Positions 6,577-13,768 of a DNA stretch of 13,768 nucleotides are shown one piece after another. This stretch comes from Anaerolineae bacterium (GTDB lineage: Bacteria > Chloroflexota > Anaerolineae > JADYZS01): positions 1 through 13,768 of the forward strand of contig JADYZS010000448.1 in NCBI GenBank assembly GCA_020853075.1, written 5' to 3'. The notes below the pieces were generated by a model, which was given only the letters and a program-made list of their open reading frames with translations, ran no database searches and was not told the origin of the DNA. Position 1 is the stretch's first letter. Each line of letters begins with the position of its first letter. A program made the translations under genes and the position numbers.

Positions 6577-6854
6577 CGCTGCAAATCTTGCTGAGCGAAT
6601 CGCTCATCGTACTGCGGAAGCACTCCCTTCCGTCTAGCCTCCTCCATGACTACCCGCTCCGGGAGGTTCACCAAGTTGGAAACGTAGCCCAGCGACCCGA
6701 TTCCTCGCTGATAGAGGGTTAGAGCACGTTGAAGACGGTATTCCTCCAAGCCAAGGCTCAGAATCTCCAATAGTGCAGCCTGGTCTTTCAAGTCTTGCAC
6801 CCACTCCTCGGGGACCTCCAACTGTACTTTAACCATCCCGCTCATCTTCTTCAC
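6573..6854 (-). CDS. UPF0175-family antitoxin
   Basis: A 93-residue protein, the expected partner of DUF3368 toxins. It begins with a short strand (VKVQLEVPEEW, 8-18), as in DNA-binding antitoxins of this family, then helices leading to RALTLYQRGIGSLGYVSNLVNLPERVVMEEARRKGVLPQYDE (43-84, written here as the UPF0175 helix-turn-helix-like segment followed by the toxin-binding tail). It should neutralise the toxin and repress its own promoter. The start is GTG 6854 with GGGAAAGG upstream at tight spacing; ATG at 6845 or 6836 are possible shorter starts. The gene begins 60 nt after the acyl-CoA ligase stop and has its own promoter. Confidence 0.82.
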   Translation of the reverse strand: MKKMSGMVKVQLEVPEEWVQDLKDQAALLEILSLGLEEYRLQRALTLYQRGIGSLGYVSNLVNLPERVVMEEARRKGVLPQYDERFAQQDLQR

Positions 6855-6895
6855 AATACCTTTCCCGGCTCCAGGCCGATCAACTATCGTCCTTT

Positions 6896-6901
6896 ATTAT
6901 A
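6896..6901 (-). promoter_or_regulatory. Extended -10 promoter of the toxin-antitoxin-DUF362 unit
   Basis: On the minus strand TGGTATAAT ends in a perfect TATAAT (6896-6901) preceded by TGn. The -35 region falls at the end of the acyl-CoA ligase gene and shows no good hexamer. The predicted leader is about 35 nt. The box lies where an autoregulating antitoxin would be expected to bind. Confidence 0.6.
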
Positions 6902-6914
6902 CCACTTCTTCGGC

Positions 6915-8639
6915 TCACTTTTCCGCGGCCATCTTGGCCTTCTCTTCCTCCACCCGCACGCGGCGCAGGAACTTGCCTACCATTGTCCTGGGGAGTTCGC
7001 TGCGGAAGTCCACGAAGCGGGGGACTTTATAGGGCGCGAGCCGCTCGCGGCAGAAGGCGATGATCTCGTCGGCGGTAGCCGTCTCGCCCGCCTTGAGAAC
7101 GATGAATGCCTTGACTCGCTCGTTGCGATATTGGTCGGCCACGCCGATGACGACCGCCTCCATCACCTTCGGATGCGTGAAGAGGACTTCTTCCACCTCG
7201 CGCGGGACGACGTTGTACCCGCTCACAATGATGAGATCCTTCTTGCGATCCACTATGTAGAAATAGCCGTCCTCGTCCATCTTGGCAATGTCGCCGGTGT
7301 AGAGCCAGCCTTCCGCGTCCTTGGCAATAGCGGTCTCCTCCGGTTTCTGCCAGTAGCCCACCATCACCTGGGGGCCGCGCAGGGCCAGTTCACCTTCCTG
7401 GCCCACCGGCACGTCGCCGCGTCTGCCATCATGCACAGGCTCCAGCGTGACGATCTTCGCCTCCACGTCGGGGAAGGGGGTGCCGATGCTCCCGGCCTTG
7501 CGCAGCCCGTAGATGGGGTTGCAGTGGGTGACCGGCGCAGCCTCCGTCAGGCCATAGCCTTCCACCAGACGTCCGCCGGTCAGCTTCTCAAATCTCTCCT
7601 GCACCTCCATCGCCAACGGCGCCGCGCCGCTGATGCACGCCTTGACGCTACGTAAGTCATACTCCTGGACCTTCGGATGGTTGATGATGCCGATGTACAT
7701 GGCGGGCACGCCGGGGTAGATGGTGCACCGCTCCCGCTGGATGATCCGCATTACGTTGTCAATGGGGCGCGGGTTGGGCACGACAAAGGTCTGCGCGCCC
7801 ACGAAAATACCCAACGACATGGCGACGGTCATGCCATAGACGTGGAAGAAGGGAATGGCCCCCATCATCCGCTCTTTGCCCGGCTCTATCGTTTTGAGCC
7901 AGGTTTTGGTCTGGATGGTGTTCACCACCAGATTATAGTGGCTCAGCATGGCAGCCTTCGGGATGCCCGTGGTGCCACCCGTGTATTGGAAGAGGGCCAC
8001 GTCGTTGGCGCTCACTTCTACCGGCGGCGAGGGCGGATGCTTCGCCAGCAGGTCAGTCAAGAAATGGATGCCTTCGGATGGCGCGACCTCCAGCAGATGT
8101 CCCTCTTTCTTGAGAGTTCTCTTCACCAACCCCTTGAAGGGCGCGGCCACGAAGTCGTGGATGTCGGTGATGATGGCATGCTTGACCTGGATCTCCTTCT
8201 GGATTTGTTGCAGGTTGCGGTAGAACTGGCTGAGGAGCACCACCGTCTCCGCGCCCGCGTCGGCGAATTGCTGTTTCATCTCGCGCGCGGTGTAGGTGGG
8301 GTTCGTGTTGACGACGATGGCTCCCGCCTTCATCGCGCCGTAGAAAGCGATTATGAATTGCGGCGTGTTGGGCAGCATGACCGCCACGCGGTCACCCTTG
8401 CGCACGCCTAGCCCAGAGAGCGCGGCGGCAAAGCGGTTGGTGAGTTCGTCCAATTGGCGGTAAGTCAGGCGGGCCGCGATCCTGAGGCCCCCCGGCAGGT
8501 AGCGCAGGATCATGTTGACCGCGACCTGGTCAGGATACTGCCGGGCTGAGTCGGTGAGCATCTGGAAAAGCGGGATGCGCGGGTAGGCCAGGGTAGAGGG
8601 AACTCCCTGTTCGTAGTGGGCTAACCAGGGCTTGTCCAT
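6915..8639 (-). CDS. Long-chain fatty acid--CoA ligase (AMP-forming), FadD-like
   Basis: A 574-residue ANL-superfamily enzyme that activates fatty acids with ATP and CoA through an acyl-adenylate, at the inner face of the membrane. Motifs in order: P-loop YTGGTTGIPKAA (219-230), PFFHVYGM (263-270), GYGLTEAAP (361-369), WLYTGD (445-450), DRKKDLIIVSGYNV (464-477), and the C-terminal adenylation lysine Lys556 in PRTMVGKFLRR. Length is typical of bacterial FadD. A TAAGGAG Shine-Dalgarno (8648-8654) precedes ATG 8639, and a well-formed promoter lies about 110 nt upstream. It is divergent from nifJ and followed by the toxin-antitoxin pair. Chain-length preference cannot be read from sequence; medium-chain or aryl-acid relatives share these motifs. 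Confidence 0.9.
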   Translation of the reverse strand: MDKPWLAHYEQGVPSTLAYPRIPLFQMLTDSARQYPDQVAVNMILRYLPGGLRIAARLTYRQLDELTNRFAAALSGLGVRKGDRVAVMLPNTPQFIIAFYGAMKAGAIVVNTNPTYTAREMKQQFADAGAETVVLLSQFYRNLQQIQKEIQVKHAIITDIHDFVAAPFKGLVKRTLKKEGHLLEVAPSEGIHFLTDLLAKHPPSPPVEVSANDVALFQYTGGTTGIPKAAMLSHYNLVVNTIQTKTWLKTIEPGKERMMGAIPFFHVYGMTVAMSLGIFVGAQTFVVPNPRPIDNVMRIIQRERCTIYPGVPAMYIGIINHPKVQEYDLRSVKACISGAAPLAMEVQERFEKLTGGRLVEGYGLTEAAPVTHCNPIYGLRKAGSIGTPFPDVEAKIVTLEPVHDGRRGDVPVGQEGELALRGPQVMVGYWQKPEETAIAKDAEGWLYTGDIAKMDEDGYFYIVDRKKDLIIVSGYNVVPREVEEVLFTHPKVMEAVVIGVADQYRNERVKAFIVLKAGETATADEIIAFCRERLAPYKVPRFVDFRSELPRTMVGKFLRRVRVEEEKAKMAAEK

Positions 8640-8746
8640 ACGTTTGTCTCCTTAGGTAGTGGACGGAACCGCGACTCAATGCGCCGTTGGCCCCCGTGGG
8701 AAGGGGAGCCCTTGTTGGGTGGATGGGGACTCGTGCCCTTGTTTCC

Positions 8747-8775
8747 AGTATAGCGGAAATCTTGGGTCACGTCAA
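8747..8775 (-). promoter_or_regulatory. Promoter of the acyl-CoA ligase gene
   Basis: Read on the minus strand: TTGACG (8770-8775), a 17-bp spacer, TATACT (8747-8752). Each box matches consensus at 5 of 6. The leader to ATG 8639 is about 100 nt. Confidence 0.75.
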
Positions 8776-8782
8776 TAGATAG

Positions 8783-8799
8783 TTGGCAACGTTGTGCAA
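8783..8799. promoter_or_regulatory. Possible operator dyad in the fadD/nifJ divergent region
   Basis: TTG-G-CAACGTTG-TG-CAA: a perfect 8-bp palindrome CAACGTTG (8787-8794) flanked by TTG and CAA, with the right arm one base further out. It lies 7 bp upstream of the fadD -35 box and about 50 bp upstream of the nifJ -10. No regulator gene is adjacent, so its role is a guess. The rest of the 245-nt gap (8640-8884) holds only the promoters described. Confidence 0.3.
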
Positions 8800-8847
8800 T
8801 CTCTCCTATGTATGACCTGAATCAGTGCGCCAGAACACGATCGCGCC

Positions 8848-8853
8848 TATAAT
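8848..8853 (+). promoter_or_regulatory. nifJ: -10 box of the nifJ promoter
   Basis: A perfect TATAAT 32 nt before ATG 8885. No convincing -35 hexamer is found 15-19 bp upstream, so the promoter may need an activator or another sigma factor. AGGAGG at 8872-8877, 7 nt before the ATG, fixes the translation start. Confidence 0.5.
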
Positions 8854-8884
8854 ATAAGGTGTTGATCTCTTAGGAGGCGATACC

Positions 8885-11800
8885 ATGTCGCGTAGCCAAG
8901 TGATGATTGACGGCAATGAGGCTGCGGCCTACATTGCCCACAAGACCAATGAAGTGATCGCGATCTACCCGATCACACCTTCCTCGCCGATGGGCGAATT
9001 CGCCGACGAATGGAGCGCCCACGGTGGGAAAAACATCTGGGGCACAGTGCCCCTGGTCATAGAGATGCAGTCCGAAGGGGGGGCTGCCGGCGCGGTGCAT
9101 GGCGCCCTGCAAACCGGCTCCCTCACCACGACGTTCACCGCCAGCCAGGGCCTCCTGCTGATGATCCCCAATATGTACAAGATCGCGGGCGAACTGACCA
9201 GCACCGTTTTCCACATTGCCGCCCGCACTGTTGCCACGCATGCACTATCTATTTACGGCGATCATAGCGATGTGATGGCGGCCCGCACCACCGGCTGGGC
9301 TATGCTTTTCTCCAACTCGGTGCAGGAGGTTATGGATTTCGCCCTCATTGCTCAAGCCAGCACCCTGGCCGCGCGCGTTCCTTTCCTCCATGCCTTTGAC
9401 GGCTTCCGCACCTCCCACGAGGTCATGAAGATAGAGAAGTTGTCAGATGCCGACATCCAGGCGATGATTGACGAAGAGTTGGTGCGGGCCCACCGCCAGC
9501 GCGCGCTTTCGCCCGACAGGCCTTTTATCCGAGGCACCGCGCAGAACCCCGACGTCTTCTTCCAGGGCCGCGAGGCTGCGAACTCCTATTATCTGGCCGC
9601 GCCCGAGATCGTGCAGAAGACGATGGACAAGTGCGCTGGCCTGGTGGGCCGCCAGTATCATCTCTTTGATTACGTGGGAGCCCCCGACGCGGAACGGGTG
9701 ATTGTCATGATGGGCTCTGGCAGCGAGGTCGCCGAAGAGACCGTGGATTATCTGGCGAAGCGCGGCGAGAAGGTCGGCGTGTTGAAGGTGCGGCTCTACC
9801 GGCCCTTCTCCATCGGCCATTTCCTGGCCGCCCTGCCCAAGACCGTGAAAGTGATCGCTACCCTGGATCGCACCAAGGAGCCTGGCGCCGTCGGCGAACC
9901 TCTCTATCAGGATGTGGTGACGACCATCGGTGAAGGCTTTGCCAACGGTACAACTCCGCTCGCCGTCTTCCCGAAGATCATCGGGGGGCGATACGGCCTC
10001 TCATCTAAGGAATTCACCCCCTCTATGGCTAAGGCCGTCTTTGACGAGATGGCGAAACCACAACCCAAGAACCACTTCACCGTCGGCATCGTGGATGATG
10101 TGACGCATACCAGCCTGGATTGCAACCCTGATTTTGACACCGAGGCGAACGACGTGGTGCGCGCGGTCTTCGATGGGCTGGGTGCCGACGGTACGGTGGG
10201 AGCCAATAAGAATTCCATCAAGATCATCGGCGAAGAGACGCCCAACTACGCTCAAGGTTTCTTCTTTTACGATTCCAAGAAGTCGGGCACGGTCACTATC
10301 TCGCACCTGCGCTTCGGTCCGCGTTCTATCCGCAGCACCTACCAGATCCAACAGGCTAACTTCGTCGGCGTGCACCAATTTGGCTTCCTGGAGCGGTACG
10401 ATGTGCTGGGGGCCGCACAAAAAGGCGCAACTTTCCTCCTCAACAGCCCCTATGGCCCCGCTGAGGTCTGGGATCATCTGCCCCGGCCGGTACAGGAGCA
10501 GATCATTGCTAAGAAACTGAAGTTCTATGTGATTGATGCCTACACCGTCGCCAGGAACACCGGCATGGGCGTGCGTATCAACACCATCATGCAGACCTGC
10601 TTCTTCGCCATCAGTGGCATACTGCCCCGCGACGAGGCGATTGCTCAGATCAAATATGCCATCCGCAAGACCTACGGTAAGCGTGGCGAAGCCGTCGTCC
10701 AAAAGAACTTCGCCGCCGTAGATGAGACCCTGGCCCATCTCCACGAGGTGAAGGTCCCTTCGCAGGCGACGAGCACGATTGGGCTGCCGCTGGTTGTGCC
10801 AGCAGAGGCGCCGGAGTTCGTGCAGAACGTGACCGCCAAGATCATCGCCGGCAAGGGCGATCTCTTGCCGGTGAGCGCGCTGCCGGTGGATGGAACCTAT
10901 CCCAGCGGCACGACGCAATGGGAGAAACGCAATATCGCCCAGGAGATTCCCGTCTGGGATCCGAATATCTGCATCCAGTGCGGCAAGTGTGTGCTGGTCT
11001 GCCCCCACGCCGTTATCCGCGCCAAGGTGTACGACGAGGGCGCATCGGCAGGAGCGCCGGCCACCTTCAAGTCCACGGCGGCTCGCTGGAAAGAATTGTC
11101 TTCCTTGAAATACGCACTACAGGTCGCCGCAGAAGACTGCACGGGGTGTGCCCTCTGCGTGGAGGTCTGCCCCGTCAAAGATAAGACGCAAGTGGGCCGC
11201 AAGGCTATCAACATGGCGCCGCAACTGCCGCTCCGAGAGCAGGAGCGCGTGAACTGGAACTTCTTCCTGGGCCTGCCGGAAGTATCACGCACTGATAGCC
11301 TCAAGTTCAACAACGTCAAGAACATCCAACTCCTGCGACCTCTCTTTGAGTTCTCCGGCGCGTGCGCAGGCTGCGGCGAGACGCCCTACCTGAAACTGCT
11401 GAGCCAGCTGTTCGGCGAGCGCGCCCTCATCGCCAACGCCACCGGCTGCACCAGTATCTACGGCGGTAACCTCCCGACCACACCGTGGGCCTTCAACCAG
11501 GATGGTCGTGGCCCGGCGTGGAGCAATTCCCTCTTTGAGGATAATGCCGAGTTTGGCCTGGGCATGCGTTTGACGGTGGACAAGCAGGGTCAGTATGCTC
11601 GTGAACTGGTGAGGCGGCTGCGCGATACCATCGGTGCCGAGTTGGCCGATGCCTTGCTGGCCGCTAACCAGTCCGACGAGGCGGGCATCATCGCGCAACG
11701 CCAGCGAGTAGCGGAGTTGAGGGCCAGACTGGCGAACGGAGGAGACCCGGCTGCGCGGGATCTTTGGGCCCTGGCAGAGATGCTGGTCAACAAGAGCGTC

Positions 11801-12439
11801 TGGATCGTAGGAGGTGACGGCTGGGCCTACGACATTGGCTACGGTGGCCTGGATCACGTGCTGGCAAGCGGTCGGAACGTCAACGTGCTGGTGTTGGATA
11901 CGGAAGTTTATTCTAACACCGGCGGGCAATCCTCCAAAGCGACGCCGTTGGGAGCAGTTGCCAAGTTCGCGGCGGGCGGCAAACCGACTGCCAAGAAGGA
12001 CCTGGGCATGATGGCGATGAATTACGGCAACGTCTATGTGGCCGCAGTCGCCATGGGCGCTAGCGACGCTCATACGGTCAGGGCCTTCCTGGAAGCCGAG
12101 GCCTACGATGGGCCTTCCCTCCTCATCGCTTACAGCCACTGCATCAATCACGGTATTGATATGACGAAGGGAATGCAACAGCAGCGATTAGCCGTGGAGT
12201 CGGGCTATTGGCCTCTCTACCGCTACAATCCCGCGCTCAGGGCAGAGGGCAAGAACCCGCTGCAACTTGATTCTAAGGCTCCCGCCGTCCCCCTCAGAGA
12301 CTATGCCTACAACGAGACTCGCTATCGCATGTTGGAGCAGAGCGACCCTGAGACTGCTGCTCGCCTCCTGGCCGAGGCTCAAGAAGCAGTAAATGCGCGC
12401 TGGCATAAATACGAACAACTGGCGAAGATAGAATCGTGA
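8885..12439 (+). CDS. nifJ: Pyruvate:ferredoxin (flavodoxin) oxidoreductase, single-chain
   Basis: An 1184-residue homodimeric-type PFOR. It oxidises pyruvate with CoA to acetyl-CoA and CO2, passing electrons to ferredoxin or flavodoxin; it is cytoplasmic and oxygen-sensitive. Domains in order: pyruvate-binding domain I with YPITPSSPMGE (Thr31, Glu64 and Arg114 match the substrate and thiamine contacts of the Desulfovibrio enzyme); gamma/CoA and linker domains; a two-cluster ferredoxin domain with Cys696/699/702/706 and Cys752/755/758/762; and the thiamine-diphosphate domain with the proximal 4Fe-4S ligands Cys827, Cys830, Cys855 and Cys1086, GGDGWAYDIG (976-985) and SNTGGQSS from 1010. All key residues are present and the length is normal. 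A perfect AGGAGG precedes the start. The DHOD-like gene 47 nt downstream is probably co-transcribed. It may run in either direction in vivo (catabolic, or pyruvate synthase). Confidence 0.96.
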   Translation: MSRSQVMIDGNEAAAYIAHKTNEVIAIYPITPSSPMGEFADEWSAHGGKNIWGTVPLVIEMQSEGGAAGAVHGALQTGSLTTTFTASQGLLLMIPNMYKIAGELTSTVFHIAARTVATHALSIYGDHSDVMAARTTGWAMLFSNSVQEVMDFALIAQASTLAARVPFLHAFDGFRTSHEVMKIEKLSDADIQAMIDEELVRAHRQRALSPDRPFIRGTAQNPDVFFQGREAANSYYLAAPEIVQKTMDKCAGLVGRQYHLFDYVGAPDAERVIVMMGSGSEVAEETVDYLAKRGEKVGVLKVRLYRPFSIGHFLAALPKTVKVIATLDRTKEPGAVGEPLYQDVVTTIGEGFANGTTPLAVFPKIIGGRYGLSSKEFTPSMAKAVFDEMAKPQPKNHFTVGIVDDVTHTSLDCNPDFDTEANDVVRAVFDGLGADGTVGANKNSIKIIGEETPNYAQGFFFYDSKKSGTVTISHLRFGPRSIRSTYQIQQANFVGVHQFGFLERYDVLGAAQKGATFLLNSPYGPAEVWDHLPRPVQEQIIAKKLKFYVIDAYTVARNTGMGVRINTIMQTCFFAISGILPRDEAIAQIKYAIRKTYGKRGEAVVQKNFAAVDETLAHLHEVKVPSQATSTIGLPLVVPAEAPEFVQNVTAKIIAGKGDLLPVSALPVDGTYPSGTTQWEKRNIAQEIPVWDPNICIQCGKCVLVCPHAVIRAKVYDEGASAGAPATFKSTAARWKELSSLKYALQVAAEDCTGCALCVEVCPVKDKTQVGRKAINMAPQLPLREQERVNWNFFLGLPEVSRTDSLKFNNVKNIQLLRPLFEFSGACAGCGETPYLKLLSQLFGERALIANATGCTSIYGGNLPTTPWAFNQDGRGPAWSNSLFEDNAEFGLGMRLTVDKQGQYARELVRRLRDTIGAELADALLAANQSDEAGIIAQRQRVAELRARLANGGDPAARDLWALAEMLVNKSVWIVGGDGWAYDIGYGGLDHVLASGRNVNVLVLDTEVYSNTGGQSSKATPLGAVAKFAAGGKPTAKKDLGMMAMNYGNVYVAAVAMGASDAHTVRAFLEAEAYDGPSLLIAYSHCINHGIDMTKGMQQQRLAVESGYWPLYRYNPALRAEGKNPLQLDSKAPAVPLRDYAYNETRYRMLEQSDPETAARLLAEAQEAVNARWHKYEQLAKIES

Positions 12440-12486
12440 GGGCCAGTGCCTTACACTCCGGCAAAGGAAAGAGAAGGTAACGAAAC

Positions 12487-13503
12487 ATGGATCTGACCAC
12501 GACCTACATGGGCATGACCCTTAAAAATCCGGTGGTGGCCTCGGCCTCACCCCTCTCCGAAAGCCTTGACAACATCCGCAAGATGGAAGACGCGGGCGCT
12601 GCGGCAGTGGTCATGTACTCCCTCTTTGAGGAGCAGATCACGCTGGAGAGCAACCTGCTGGATCACTACCTCAGTTACGGCACCGAAAGTTTCGCCGAGG
12701 CCCTCACCTACTTCCCCAATATGGCAACCTACAAGGTTGGCCCGGAGGAATACCTGAACCAGATCAGGCGAGCCAAGGCGGCGGTGGGTATCCCGATCAT
12801 CGGCAGTCTCAACGGTGTCTCCACTGGCGGTTGGATCAGGTACGCCAGGAAGATTGAAGAGGCGGGCGCCGACGCGTTGGAACTGAACATCTACTACATC
12901 CCTAGCGATGTGAAAACGACGAGCGTCGAAGTAGAGGAGATGCACCTGGAGGTCGTGCGCGACATCAAGGCTAGCATCTCCATCCCGGTGGCCGTCAAGT
13001 TGAGCCCCTTCTTCAGCGCCACGGCGAACATGGCCTACCGTTTAGCCGGGGCCGGCGCCAACGCTCTGGTACTTTTCAACCGCTTCTACCAGCCCGATTT
13101 TGACCTGGAGAAGTTAGAGGTCGTGCCCTTCCTGGTGCTCAGCAATTCCAGCGAACTGCGGTTACCCTTGCGTTGGGCTGCCATTCTCTATGGGCGTGTG
13201 CAGGCGGACCTAGCTATCACCAGCGGCGTGCATACCTACGAGGATGTGCTGAAGTGCATGATGGCCGGCGCCAAGGTCTTAATGATGGCCTCGGAACTCC
13301 TGCGAAATGGCATCCACCGCATCGACCAGATCCTGGAGGACATGACCTGGTGGATGGAGGAGCACGAGTACGAGTCGGTGACCCAGATGCAAGGGAGCAT
13401 GAGCCAGAAGCACGTGGCAGAACCTGCGGCTTTTGAACGGGCTAACTACATGAAGATTCTCCAATCGTGGCGTTCTGACCCCACCGGCCAACTCATCAAA
13501 TAG
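12487..13503 (+). CDS. Dihydroorotate dehydrogenase-like flavoprotein (not canonical PyrD)
   Basis: A 338-residue FMN-type TIM barrel of the class 1 DHOD superfamily. Family features: MGMTLKNPVVASASPLSES at the start, IIGSLNGVSTGGW (104-116), GADALELNIYY (127-137), IPVAVKLSP (166-174, Lys171), and ITSGVHTYEDVLKCMMAGA (244-262), the phosphate-binding end of the barrel. The normal NxSCPN catalytic loop reads NIYYIP (134-139), so the class 1A catalytic Cys is Tyr137. The conserved TKS near the N-terminus reads MYS, with Tyr44 for Lys. Orotate chemistry is therefore unlikely, and the pyrD symbol is withheld. The gene sits 47 nt after nifJ with GAGAAGGT before its ATG and ends at a strong terminator. 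Such DHOD-like genes recur beside nifJ in several bacteria; a role linked to PFOR electron flow is inferred, not shown. Confidence 0.85.
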   Translation: MDLTTTYMGMTLKNPVVASASPLSESLDNIRKMEDAGAAAVVMYSLFEEQITLESNLLDHYLSYGTESFAEALTYFPNMATYKVGPEEYLNQIRRAKAAVGIPIIGSLNGVSTGGWIRYARKIEEAGADALELNIYYIPSDVKTTSVEVEEMHLEVVRDIKASISIPVAVKLSPFFSATANMAYRLAGAGANALVLFNRFYQPDFDLEKLEVVPFLVLSNSSELRLPLRWAAILYGRVQADLAITSGVHTYEDVLKCMMAGAKVLMMASELLRNGIHRIDQILEDMTWWMEEHEYESVTQMQGSMSQKHVAEPAAFERANYMKILQSWRSDPTGQLIK

Positions 13504-13546
13504 AAGACCGCCGTCCGCTTCTTTTCAGATAGGTAAGACTAACAGC

Positions 13547-13590
13547 ACGTGCCCCGCTCCAGATACCGGAGCGGGGCACGTTGTTTGTTG
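13547..13590 (+). terminator. Intrinsic terminator of the nifJ-DHOD-like operon
   Basis: A perfect 14-bp GC-rich stem ACGTGCCCCGCTCC (13547-13560) and its complement (13568-13581), with a 7-nt loop AGATACC and a T-rich tail TGTTTGTTG. It lies 44 nt after the operon's last stop codon. It also separates the operon from the convergent gene on the right, although the reverse strand has no comparable T tract. Confidence 0.85.
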
Positions 13591-13652
13591 AGGAAGGGAT
13601 ACGCTTCGGGCCAGGCCTATGCGTTATGGCGCGACAGGAGCAGGGCCCGGTA

Positions 13653-13768
13653 TCACGGGATGTTGTACCTGGTTCTCAGGTAATCTTCCACGGCCTGGCG
13701 TTCGGCGGGGGTGAGGGCTTTAGTGTAGATGAGGATCTCGGTGATGTCGGTGCTGATGTAACTGGCTC
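13653..13768 (-). CDS. C-terminal end of a probable LamG/jelly-roll domain protein
   Basis: A minus-strand frame open from the right edge to TGA at 13653-13655, giving 37 complete residues and no start codon in the window. The translation contains DITEILIYTKALTPAERQ followed by AVEDYLRTRYNIP and the stop. This is the characteristic last strand and helix of LamG/concanavalin-A-like jelly-roll domains, which typically read GDIAEILIY...L...ER..VE.YL..KY.I. Such proteins are usually large, secreted and carbohydrate- or surface-binding. The rest of the gene is outside the window. The gap 13591-13652 holds nothing recognisable. Confidence 0.75.
   Translation of the reverse strand, partial: ASYISTDITEILIYTKALTPAERQAVEDYLRTRYNIP

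Noticed and set aside
10001..11008. 335-residue antisense frame inside nifJ, and similar long frames at 11285-12178 and 6795-7655
   Set aside because: They lie opposite well-supported conserved genes, have no recognisable domains, and are expected in GC-rich coding DNA.
12487..13503. Annotation as dihydroorotate dehydrogenase PyrD
   Set aside because: The catalytic loop Cys and Asn and the N-terminal Lys of class 1 enzymes are replaced; only the superfamily fold is supported.
13502..13527. Small GAAG/CTTC hairpin followed by TTTT directly after the DHOD-like stop
   Set aside because: A 4-bp stem with a long loop is too weak; the 14-bp stem at 13547-13581 is the convincing terminator.
1..13768. 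CRISPR array, tRNA/rRNA genes, prophage or defence island
   Set aside because: No regularly spaced repeats, cloverleaf or rRNA-like segments, integrase or defence nucleases other than the PIN-type toxins were seen.

Overview
This GC-rich bacterial window carries ordinary metabolic genes, one toxin-antitoxin pair and two non-coding palindromic elements. No rRNA, tRNA, CRISPR array or phage module was seen. The best guess for the host is an anaerobic or facultative member of the Chloroflexota (Anaerolineae-like). That guess rests on the gene mix: a single-chain pyruvate:ferredoxin oxidoreductase followed by a DHOD-like flavoprotein, a tail-anchored M16 protease, a Tat-exported DUF362 protein ending in a YLPLI-type tail, and a LamG-type C-terminus at the right edge. 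It is inference, not proof.

Layout, left (1-4799, plus strand): the end of a PIN-domain protein, then a YhhN/TMEM86-type membrane protein 6 nt later. Directly after the yhhN-like stop codon sits a 174-bp MITE-like element with imperfect terminal inverted repeats and a perfect 10-bp target duplication. A well-formed promoter then drives a solitary M16 zinc protease with a C-terminal membrane anchor. A second nested palindromic element of about 210 bp fills the gap before a class V (alanine/serine-glyoxylate type) aminotransferase. nadD follows behind its own extended -10 promoter; its C-terminal ISSTxIR motif is degenerate.

Middle (4832-8639, minus strand), in transcription order: a long-chain acyl-CoA ligase (fadD-like) with a clear promoter; then a UPF0175 antitoxin and DUF3368 PIN-like toxin overlapping by 4 nt behind their own extended -10 promoter; then a Tat-secreted DUF362 protein whose start codon overlaps the toxin stop (TAATG). 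The last three genes look like one translationally coupled unit.

Right (8640-13768): a 245-nt divergent control region with the fadD promoter, a possible operator dyad and a nifJ -10 box. Next come nifJ (pyruvate:ferredoxin oxidoreductase, 1184 aa) and, 47 nt later, a dihydroorotate-dehydrogenase-like flavoprotein that lacks the catalytic residues of true PyrD. The pair ends at a strong intrinsic terminator. The 3' end of a convergent minus-strand gene, probably a LamG/jelly-roll protein, enters from the right edge.

Nothing amounts to a clearly new defence or mobile system. The best leads are the PFOR-linked non-canonical DHOD paralogue, the TA-DUF362 coupling, the two palindromic elements that share hairpin apices, the tail-anchored M16 protease and the altered NadD motif.
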